From Shewanella insulae (GTDB lineage Bacteria > Pseudomonadota > Gammaproteobacteria > Enterobacterales > Shewanellaceae), in contig NZ_WRPA01000004.1 of NCBI RefSeq assembly GCF_009831655.1, positions 62,001 to 126,000 of the forward strand: a stretch of DNA of 64,000 nt. Direction: 5' to 3'. The notes beneath the pieces are model-generated. The model searched no databases. It saw only the letters and a list, made by a program, of their open reading frames with translations, and had not been told where the DNA came from. Of this stretch, positions 11,101-19,300 are shown in pieces. Positions within the stretch are counted from its first letter, which is position 1. Each line of letters opens with the position of its first letter. The translations under genes were made by a program, and so were the position numbers.

Positions 11101-11122
11101 AAGGCGCTTGGTGTGAAGGCAT
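5156..11122 (-). CDS. pfaC: PUFA synthase subunit PfaC (ketosynthase, chain-length factor, two dehydratases)
   Basis: This 1988-residue multidomain synthase subunit has a ketosynthase at about residues 20-470 with catalytic Cys218 in DAACASS and the partner motifs CHATGTPLGD and NLGHLLTAAG. A second ketosynthase-like domain (about 515-960) lacks the cysteine (ISAGEQS near residue 705), which is the mark of a chain-length factor. A Gln/Ala-rich linker (about 960-1150) leads to two FabA-like dehydratase/isomerase regions, with HFKDDQVMAGS near 1434 and HFHQDPVMPGS at 1884. In this family these introduce and shift double bonds to give methylene-interrupted cis bonds. The ATG overlaps the pfaB stop as TAATG, indicating translational coupling. 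Domain order and length match marine EPA-type PfaC. Confidence 0.97.
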   Translation of the reverse strand: MPSHQAPSPKASNAADNRGKIAIVGLANLYPDAKTPKQFWQNLLDKRDSRSQLSDQKLGARLDDYRGKQGEADRFYCDKGGYIQDFHFNAYGYQLPPEQLQGLDDSLLWALDTSRNALLDAGIALDSPLLSRTGIIMGTLSFPTAKSNELFLPLYHKAVEKALSEKLACPDFHLSPFKEHNGSHSLDCANGAIAHNASKLVADALGLGRVSLSLDAACASSVYSLKLACDYLSSGKADLMLAGAVSGADPFFINMGFSIFHAYPEHGFSAPFDSNTKGLFAGEGAGVLALKRLEDAERDGDKIYALIGGIGLSNDGKGQFVLSPNSKGQVKAFERAYHHGGVAPKQIEVIECHATGTPLGDKVELASMEQFFAPQLEGEKAPLIGSAKSNLGHLLTAAGMPGIMKMIFAMNHGLLPPSINLREAIASPNGLFGAHTLPREVTPWPIKVDNRARLAGVSVFGFGGCNAHLLLESYDQASSQGKTHDQATGQTTAIKSLVNEPEASEAKPSQPKLMISGLAAHFGPLSDIHLLDACLKEGRDPAITLPPKRWKGLEKHPELLAQFGLNHVPQGAYVDSFELDFLRFKLPPNEDDRLIGQQLMLMKVTDEAICDAGLRAGQKVAVLVAMETELELHQFRGRVNLHTQLKQSLDAMGASLSDSQYRELEALTMDSVLDAAKLNQYTSFIGNIMASRIAALWDFSGPAFTISAGEQSVARAMDVAENMMQQEHLDAVVIAAVDLCGSLEQVILKNAIAPVAGPAHPDGWRLAEGAGALVLENQASLTGRGAKSYGQIAGLHFGAQQQLARLGDQLLSQSIKAQNKSGTAAEQVTLVDVCAAPGSQHGAQALSTMLPLPAAKAVQSTQRLGHSFAAAGMSSLLATLLTLTHQRSNKMAHEDAQQAISVTCSEDQAALIQLSQSQAQAHALNARLNQPLAQNERRLIKQVSLGGRDLVAHITQTPLSQKREIQAQLQDAQMKGNGLQRTPLRDQQPLKLVSYLGEAYAAYTANESQLAPAHSGAAGMTHTMSQKTVQAPSLQASAGDNGTFTQLQANQGQADQYQANQYQAQNQQLARQAHLAYLKSRESGLKLADSLLKQQLAEALGQKPVAKSAAQAAAHATASTAAEAAQTAPLQPKHHLVAPYRAPVPAHKPCIWDYHDLVEYAEGDIAKVFGPEYAAIDGYSRRVRLPTTDYLLVSRVTKLDAKLGEYKPSAMITEYDIPVDAPYLVDGQIPWAVAVESGQCDLMLISYLGIDLENKGERVYRLLDCTLTFLGDLPRGGDTLRYEIKINNFARNGDTLLFFFSYECFVGDTMILKMDGGCAGFFTDAELADGKGVIRTEEELLARSRATKQTFNPILDCPRTQFSYGDIHKLLSADIQGCFGPSHAGPAQPSLCFASEKFLMIEEVSKVERNGGAWGLGLVEGHKQLEPNHWYFPCHFKDDQVMAGSLMAEGCGQLLQFYMLHLGMHTQTQNGRFQPLENASQKVRCRGQVIPQSARLTYRMEVTEIGFSPRPYAKANIDILLNGKVVVDFQNLGVMIKEESECTRYPELESSDTSSAQAKANQGASCSAPQMTNAPLMAQVPDLNAAPNKGVIPLTHVEAPITPDYPNRVPDSVPFTPYHLFEFATGDIEKCFGPEFAIYRGMIPPRTPCGDLQLTTRVIEVNGQRGDFKRPASCIAEYEVPSNAWYFDANSHQALMPYSVMMEIALQPNGFISGYMGTTLGFPGLELFFRNLDGSGELLRKVDLRGKTIVNDSRLLSTVMAGTNIIQSFSFELSTDGEPFYRGTAVFGYFKAEALKDQLGLDNGKTTQPWHQAKGIAPDIRVDLLDKSGRHFNAPAGQPHYRLAGGQLNFIDSVEIVDDGGSHGLGYLYAERTIDPSDWFFQFHFHQDPVMPGSLGVEAIIETMQTYAISKDLGAGFTNPKFGQILSNIKWKYRGQINPLNKQMSMDVSITSIREETGKLVITGDASLSKDGLRIYEVSDIAICIEEA

Positions 11123-13305
11123 TAAGCATCCTCTTGAAATGGGGGAGCGGCATGGGGTGTGTCACCATGCGTTTTGGCTTGTGTATTAGCTTGCTGCACC
11201 TTTGTTTGCAGCAATAGGTCAAGCTGGCGTTTAAGCCCAAGTTGCAGCACTGTGAGGCTGACGGGCACCCTGTGGCTGATCAACTGACCCAGTGCCTTTA
11301 GCAGGGTAGTGATATCGCTGGTGCCCTTGGCATTGACCGGCACGCTCACATGGGGGGCGTCGCTGCCTTTTAATATCTTGTCGATCAGGGTGCAGTTTTG
11401 CCTGTCCGCGCCCACCTCGACAAACAGGGCGGCGCCCTGACGGCTGGCGCTTTGAATAAGCGCGCCGAAATCCAGTCGGTGGCAGAAGGTTTGGGCTATC
11501 GACTCGGCAATGCTTTCGCTGCTCAGGGGCTTATGCTGGTTGAGCGCCTGGTCGTGTTCTTGCTCTTGCGGGCGAGCCAGGTTCGCGGCGCTGATAAATT
11601 TAATCTCATGGTTTGCCGCGCCCGGTAGCAATGCCTGGCGATAGAAGGCGGCGACCTTGGGGGCGAGCGGCTCGGCTGGCGGCGTGTGCATGGCCGTGAC
11701 CCGGTTGGCTGGGATACCGCGTTTGTTGAGCTCCTTGAGCAGCGCCTCGCAGCTATGCTGACAACCGGCGATCACACAAGTATCACCCTGGGTGATTGTC
11801 AGATAGGCCCTGGGATAGCGCTCCAGCAATGCGCTGATTTGCTCGGCGGGACAGCGCACCAGGAAGCTGTTCCACTCTATGCTCTCGTTGTCAGAGAGTT
11901 GCCAGGCTTGGCGCACCGCCTCGAGCGGGCCCGAGATCTCCTGGGTAAACAGGGGATCCTTGAGTGTCTTGTCAATCAGTTGATGGGGCGCCTGCCAGAC
12001 ATCCAGGCTGGCCCACATGGCTGCCTCGCCCATGGAATACCCTAGGGCAAACTGTGGCTGCACCGCAAACTCATCCATCAGCAACTTGGTCAGCAGATAG
12101 CTGGCGCCGACGCCGGCGATTGCCATATTGCTCAGGGGCATCTGCTGACAAATGCTGTCATCGCCGCCGTAGACGAGGTCGGCCTGTAGCATGGCCTTGA
12201 GATCCCCCTGCTGTTGCAGGCGGGTAAACAGGGCGGGGAAGTAGCTGTGCAGCTCGCTTAGCATGTCAGGGTAGATGGTGCCGACACCCGGGTAGACGAA
12301 GGCCAGTTTGGTCTGGCCCAGTGGCGCGGCGCTGAAGTAGCTGCCCGATGGGGTGCGATACTCGCCCTTCTCCTTGCAGACGCTTGTCAGTGCCTCGCTC
12401 ATGGCGCTGATCTCTTGCTTCAGGGCGTCGATACTCGTCGCCTGCAGGCTGATGACGAAGCGTGTAGGCGCTGTCGTAGCGAAGGCTTCTAAGTTAGCCT
12501 GCATCATCTCGATGAGGGCAATTTCCTGATCATGGGGCTGACTAGCCTGTTGGTCGTCTTTGCCGTGTCTGTCCAGCGCGGCGGCCAAGGCCCACAGCCC
12601 CTGATTGAGGGCGGCCTCGCTGCTACCTGGGATGAGGAAAAACAGCTGGTGCGCCGAGAGCAGGGAGCGCGCCTTGAGCCGGCCCGTGCCCTGGGTCAAG
12701 ATGAGCGCCAGTTGACTCGTCGCGGCGCCTGCTTGCGATTCGCCAGCAGATAGGGTCATGGCCGCGACCCGTCCCTGATAGGGCTTGGTAAACCAGTAGT
12801 GGCGCCGAGTATCTGAACGCCTAATGGTACGCTGGGCAATATCAGAGATCAGGCGGCATAAGGCGTCGAAGCCCTTGTTCATATCATCGATATGCGTTCT
12901 GCATTGAACACTATCCGGTTGGCGTTTGGCCCGTGCCAGTGCGCCTTGCAGTGCACTGCTCTGGCTTTGACCATATTGCAGTGCCGCCAGGTGGGCATGA
13001 GGGTGTAGCGTGTGCTGCGCCGCCTTGAGCGCTGGCATCAGCAGTAATGTTTGCTGGGCGCCTTGCAGGCAAACCAGATCGCCTGTGGCGACCCAGCTCA
13101 CTGCCTGCTCTAGCGTCTGAGCCAGCTTATTCTCTGTAAGCTCAGCCTCGGTTTGGTCAACATGCAGCTCTCGAACTGGCTGATTGGCTAAGGTATCGGG
13201 CAAGGCGGCATCTTTTGGCAACAGCAAGAGGGCTACCCGCAGTGGGGTAGCGCCTTCACCGATAGCGCTAGCATTGCTTACCTTTTGGCCAAACTCCTGG
13301 GTCAC
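11122..13305 (-). CDS. pfaB: PUFA synthase acyltransferase subunit PfaB
   Basis: The 727-residue protein has a C-terminal half that is an alpha/beta acyltransferase with the nucleophile elbow GYSMGEA (Ser424). The N-terminal half is poorly conserved. In the family, PfaB is associated with the identity of the final product (EPA versus DHA) and has acyltransferase or thioesterase-like activity. The start is GTG at 13305, overlapping the pfaA TGA by four bases (GTGA), and the stop overlaps the pfaC ATG by one base. Position, length and elbow motif make the call firm; the exact reaction is less certain. EPA as product is an inference from the Shewanella-like context. Confidence 0.94.
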   Translation of the reverse strand: MTQEFGQKVSNASAIGEGATPLRVALLLLPKDAALPDTLANQPVRELHVDQTEAELTENKLAQTLEQAVSWVATGDLVCLQGAQQTLLLMPALKAAQHTLHPHAHLAALQYGQSQSSALQGALARAKRQPDSVQCRTHIDDMNKGFDALCRLISDIAQRTIRRSDTRRHYWFTKPYQGRVAAMTLSAGESQAGAATSQLALILTQGTGRLKARSLLSAHQLFFLIPGSSEAALNQGLWALAAALDRHGKDDQQASQPHDQEIALIEMMQANLEAFATTAPTRFVISLQATSIDALKQEISAMSEALTSVCKEKGEYRTPSGSYFSAAPLGQTKLAFVYPGVGTIYPDMLSELHSYFPALFTRLQQQGDLKAMLQADLVYGGDDSICQQMPLSNMAIAGVGASYLLTKLLMDEFAVQPQFALGYSMGEAAMWASLDVWQAPHQLIDKTLKDPLFTQEISGPLEAVRQAWQLSDNESIEWNSFLVRCPAEQISALLERYPRAYLTITQGDTCVIAGCQHSCEALLKELNKRGIPANRVTAMHTPPAEPLAPKVAAFYRQALLPGAANHEIKFISAANLARPQEQEHDQALNQHKPLSSESIAESIAQTFCHRLDFGALIQSASRQGAALFVEVGADRQNCTLIDKILKGSDAPHVSVPVNAKGTSDITTLLKALGQLISHRVPVSLTVLQLGLKRQLDLLLQTKVQQANTQAKTHGDTPHAAPPFQEDA

Positions 13306-16300
13306 TGCGTCGCCTCCTCGTTGGCCGTTTCACCGCGCGCGCCGTGTGGCACGAAGGCAGCATTGAGGGTTGAGCTGATGGTGATCCTGGCCCCTTTTAT
13401 CAGGGCGCTCAGGCGGCCATCTTTATGGTAAAGCGCCACATTGGCCGTCAGGCTTCTGCGATTGCTCTTGACCACATTCAGCTCGATATAGCCAGTTTCT
13501 CCGCCGTGCATCGGCTGCACACTGATGAACTCGTCGATGGCCGATGGCAAGCTGGCCGCCCCATAGCTGAGCCTTGCCCAGACCAACATGGCTTGGAGCA
13601 AGAGATCCTCGGCAAAAGGCTGACAGCCTGCGCTGCTTAGGCTAGGTACAAACTCGCCGCAGTCTGCTTCGCGCACCTGGGGCAGGCTAACAGAGGCGAT
13701 AAGCCCCTGCTCATCGAACCTCACAACCTTATCCAATCCCTGCAGTCTTGGTCCATGAAACAGGGTGCCGTCACTGTAGAGCGTGCTGGCATCGGTCACC
13801 GCCTCGCCATTGTACAGCCCCTCGAAGGCCTTGATTGGCGCCGAGCTGTCCTCGCTATCCATCAAACAAAGGCTCGCCTGGTACTGCGGTCGTCCCTCGC
13901 TGCTTATTGAGGCCTGAATGGCCGTCAGGCTATCGCCTGTATATTCAGGGGTTAGAGTAAGCACTATGTTTTGCGGCGCTTCGGTGTCGAAAATAATGCC
14001 TTTGAGCAGCTTATAGCTGCGCACCTTTACCGGGGCGCCAATGTGCGCCCGAGCGACTTCACGCATCCATTGGATAGCACAAACCGTCGGTAATACCGGG
14101 TTACCGCCGATCACATGGTCTGAGACAAAGGCCATGGTCGCGGGCGTTAACTGGCGTGTTAAGGTGACAGGCGGCAGCGGATGCTGTGCGGCGTGCACCT
14201 CATCCGCATCAGGCTTTTTTACTGAGCTGGCCTCATCTGCTTGCGTCTTGCCTTGGTCATTTTGACTGCTTGGGCCGGATTGAGAGTTACCCTGCATGTC
14301 GCTGCCGATCAGCAGTTGCAGGCCGCTGTCGCACAGTAGCTGGGTGGCAAACAGCTCGGCACCGGCCTGCAGAGGGATCACATAGACGCCGCGCTCGACA
14401 AACATCTTCTTCAGCGCAGGATTGACCATGCCGCCATCCCAAGGGCCCCAGTTAAAGCTCATTACCTTGGTCTGCTGGTTTAACTGAGTCAGTTGCAGCG
14501 CCGCCTTGTTAAGGATCTCGTTGGCCATGGCATAGTCGCTCTGACCCGTGTTGCCATAGAAACCGGCCGCCGAGGAGAAGAGGGCTACCAACTTGAGCTG
14601 GGCGGGCTCGATCACGCTCAGCAGCGCCTTAAGCCCGGCGACCTTAGTGCCGTAGACTCGTGCAAGCTCATCTAAGGTTTTGTCTTGTATGTGTTTATCG
14701 GCCAGAACTCCCGCACCATGGATTAGTCCTGTGATCGGCGTTAGCTGATTGATGGCGCCGAGGGCCTGCTCGATCGCCTCAGCCTTGCTGACATCCATCG
14801 CCAGATATTCCGCCGAGGCACCCACCGCCTCGAAGGCGTTGAGGGCGGCCTGGATCTCAAGGCTGCTCTTTACCGGCCAGATGAGGGCGTCGACCTGTTT
14901 AGGGGTCGGCTTGTCGCCGCTGGCGAGCAGGTGGGCGATAGCGGCTTGTTTTAGCTCGTCGATCGCCTTGCCCTGTGCCCAATCCGGCAGCTCCTTGTTG
15001 GCGATATGTTCGCTGCGACCAGCCAGGATAAAGTGTGACTGGCAACGTTTGGCCAGTGCCAGGGCGCATTCAAAGGTCACGCCTTTTGCGCCCCCGGTCA
15101 CCAGTATTTTATCTGAGCCATCTAGCTGGGATTCTGCGGTTTTTATCGCCGCTTCACCCGGCTGCAGCCGATGGCGGCACAGCTCGCCATCGGCATCTAG
15201 GCTAATGCCGACTTCATTCATGGCTGTGTCGCTATCTTGTAACTCAGCCAGTAGGGCATCGCCCAGCTGCGCCGCGCTCATGTTTGGCGCGAGATCCAGG
15301 GCGCGGCAGAAGATGCCTGGCCACTCATGGCTCAGGGTCTTGGTGAGACCCGAAAGCGCGGCCTGATTGAGTTCGCTCTTGGCCAGTTGCTTAACATCCA
15401 GGTAGCCAAAGCCACCGTCGATACGGCTGACGGTGATAAAGCAGCGACGACCCGTCTGAGCGCTCAGTGGCGCCTGCAGGTGTTTAGCCCAGAGAAACGC
15501 CGAGCTCAGGTGGTTAAAGCCTGCTTCGGTCAGTTGTAGCCCAGAGACGGCGTTGACCTCCTGCTGAGGTTGCAGGTGAACAAAACCTGCTATGGCACCG
15601 TGGTTGGCGGTAATTTCGTTTATCGCCTGCACCACATCTTGCTCGGCCAGCCCTTCTGGCTGCCAGGTGGCGATGGCGCTGCTCAGTGGTGACTGAGGCT
15701 GGCCTTCTGGCAGGCGCACAACCACGACCTTGAGTCCCTTGTTGCTGAGTTTCTCGGCCAGCACCCCGGCGTTGTGACCATCGTCTTGGATCACCAGGGT
15801 AGCATTGGCGGCGAAACCCTCGGCATCAGGTTTCGCCGCTTCAAGCTTTTTTAGCGCGACCTCGCTGTGAGGTGGCAACTCGACCAGTGGCTCGGCGGAG
15901 ATTGCTTGCACCTGAGTAACTGTGGCGCTCTCCTCCTGGTTGCCCGTCGTTTCTGCCAAAGCGCCCGCGGCGGCTTGTTGAACAGGAGCGCCTGCGGCGG
16001 ACAGTTTACTGTTCATATAGCAGACGATCTCACCCAGGGTGCGGCACTCGGCCAGATCTTCCGGGTTGAGATCCGGTAGTCCCGGTAACTCATCCTGCAC
16101 CGTGCCCAAGATCTCCACCCGCTTGATGGAGTCGATACCGAGATCGGCCTCCATGTCCATCTCTAGCGACAGCATCTCGGTTGGGTAGCCTGTCTTGTCG
16201 GCGACCACGGCCAGCATGGTCTGCTGTACTAATTCAGATGATAAGCCTGCTGCTGCGCTTTGAGCTTCAGTGGCTATAGCGCCTGCGGCGGGTTGTTGAG

Positions 16301-19300
16301 TAGCGCCTGCGGCTGGTAGCTTGCTGTTCATATAGCTGACGATCTCACCCAGGGTGCGGCATTCGGCCAGATCCTCAGGGCTCAGCTCGGGCAGACCCGG
16401 CAGCTCGTCCTGCACCGTGCCCAAGATCTCCACCCGCTTGATGGAATCGATACCTAGGTCGGCCTCCATGTCCATCTCTAGCGACAGCATCTCGGTTGGG
16501 TAGCCTGTCTTGTCGGCGACCACGGCGAGCATGGTTTCTTGGACTTGTGTCGATGACAAGCCAGATGCTGACTGAGCACTAGCGGTAGTCGTTTCTTGAC
16601 TGGTCACAGCGCCCGCAGCCGGTAGCTTGCTGTTCATATAGGCAACAATTTCACCCAGGGTGCGGCATTCGGCCAGATCCTCAGGGCTGAGGTCGGGCAG
16701 ACCCGGCAGCTCATCCTGCACCGTGCCTAAGATCTCCACCCGCTTGATGGAATCGATTCCGAGATCGGCCTCCATATCCATCTCCAGTGACAGCATCTCG
16801 GTTGGATAACCCGTCTTGTCCGCCACCACGGCGAGCATGGTTTGCTGCACTTCTGTCGAAGATGAACCGGAAGTAGCAGTGTTTTGAACCTCTGGGGTAG
16901 CAACAGCGCCTGCGGCTTGTTGGCTGTTCATAGCGCCCGCGGCGGACAGTTTACTGTTCATATAGTCAACGATCTCACCCAGGGTGCGGCACTCGGCCAA
17001 ATCCTCAGGGCTGAGCTCCGGCAGGCTCGGCAGCTCATCCTGCACCGTGCCTAAGATCTCGACGCGCTTGATGGAATCGATGCCGAGATCGGCCTCCATA
17101 TCCATCTCTAGTGACAGCATCTCGGTAGGATAACCTGTCTTGTCGGCGACCACGGTCAGCATGGTCTGTTGCACTAACTCAGATGATAAGCCTGTCGTTT
17201 CTTGACTGGTCACAGCGCCCGCAGCCGGTAGCTTGCTGTTCATATAGGCAACAATTTCACCCAGGGTGCGGCACTCGGCCAGATCTTCCGGGCTGAGTTC
17301 CGGCAGACCCGGCAGCTCATCCTGCACTGTGCCTAAGATCTCTACGCGCTTGATGGAATCGATGCCGAGATCGGCCTCCATATCCATCTCTAGCGACAGC
17401 ATCTCGGTGGGATAACCCGTCTTATCGGCGACCACTGTCAGCATGGTCTGCTTGATAGCATCTGCATTGGCTGAATCCGCGGTAGGCTGGCTCGGCATCT
17501 CTTGCTTTGATGCCTGAACCTCTGCTGTTGGCACTATTGCCGACGGTACCATGGCGGGTTGTACCACTGGCGTTTTAAGCTCTGGTGTTTGAACAAGTGT
17601 TGGTTGAACCACAGGTGCCTGAGTTGCTTGGGGAGTCGCTTGAGCAGCCGGCTGGGTGACAGGCGCTTGTACCGGCTTTTGTACCGGCATAGGCTGAGGT
17701 GCCACAGCAGGTGTCGTTAGCGGCGCGCCGTGCACTGCGGGCGCTTGTCCCATCAGTTGCAGGGCGCTTTGGTTGCTCTGGGCCTGCATCTCAAGGAATT
17801 GAGTATGGCTCTGTAGCGTCTGCGCCTGATGTTGGTGGAACAGCTCCAGGGAACGCTGCAGGCTCTCAGGAATCGCGACCCCGGCGGCGGCCATCTGTGC
17901 CTGTGCCGTCATCAGTTGGGTGACCGTCTCGCCATACTGCTGAGGTATGGTCAGGAACTGCTGGTGCAGCTGCGCCGTCTGTTGCTGGGCGGCGAACAGT
18001 GCCGTAAGGGCATCTCCGCTTGCTGCTGTCTGTAGCGGCTGGGTGGCAGGTGTATTGATGACTGAGTCATGAGAGTCATTGGCCTGTGGCGCTGGGGCTG
18101 CGGGGATCGGTTTTTCCACTGTATTCTCTACTTCTACAATTTTTTCGACGACTTTTTCGACTTCGACCAGTTTTTCAACTTCCACTATCTTCTCTTGCAC
18201 TCGGGTCTGTGGCGTGATGGTGCCCGTATTAAGGGATTTTTCCATCTTTGCTAGGGTCGCCGGGCTGATGTAGTTGGTCGCGTTGAGCGTAATATTCATG
18301 GGGGAGACAGGCTCGGCCTGGGCCGCCTCGGCGCGGTAGGGGTCCACCTCATCCAATGTGATGCCGCAGACGGCAAGCTGCATGGCACCCTGGCGAAGTT
18401 GCAGGTCGCTATCGCCCTTAGGACTAGGGTTGAGGCTGATGGTGCACAGGGTATCTAGCTTGTCGCTAAGGGTGTTCTCCACCAGTTTCTGCAGAATATT
18501 CTTCGGGCCGAATTCGACGAAGATGCGCGCGCCGTCTTCATACATGGCCGCTAGCTGCTCGCTAAAGCGCACCGATTGCAGCATATGCTGCTTAAACTCA
18601 CTCTTGATGGTCTTGGCGACATTGGCGTAGCGAGCACCGCTGGCATTGGCATACACAGGTAGCGCCGGCTTGGCAAATTTCACCTTGTCGATCGCCTCGG
18701 CAAACGGTGCCTGGGCGTGGCCAACCAATGGTGTGTGGAAGGCGCCGGATACCGGCAGGGCGATCGCCTTGAAGCCTAGCTCGCTAAGGGCCTTGGCCGC
18801 CTGAGTAGTGGCATCTGTCGGGCCTGCGATCACCAGCTGGGTTGGGGCGTTGTAGTTGGCGACCTTGACGCCGTCGAAGGCTTCAAGGGTGGCCTCGAGG
18901 CGGGTGATATCCTCGCTCGACTTGGTGATGATGGCATACATGGTACCGCGATCGGCACCCTCGGCACTTGGGCTGGCCATGGCATCGCCGCGCTCGAATG
19001 TCAGCTGGTAGTAGTCTTCGAGGCTGATCACCCCGGCGGCGCACAGGGCGCTGAGTTCTCCAAAGCTGTGGCCTGCCACCATGTCGGGCGTGAAGCCGGC
19101 TTGCTTGAGCAGGGAGTATTGCCCCATGGAGATGGCGCCGATGGCGCTCTGGGCATTGGCGGTATTGGTCAGCAAGGCCTCTTGGGCCTGACGGTCTGCC
19201 TGGTTGAAGACAGGCAGGGGATAGACCAGCTGCGACAAGGGCGTCTTACCCTTGGCGGCAAAGACCTTGTCGGCCAGCACAAACTGAGCACGCATCTCGG

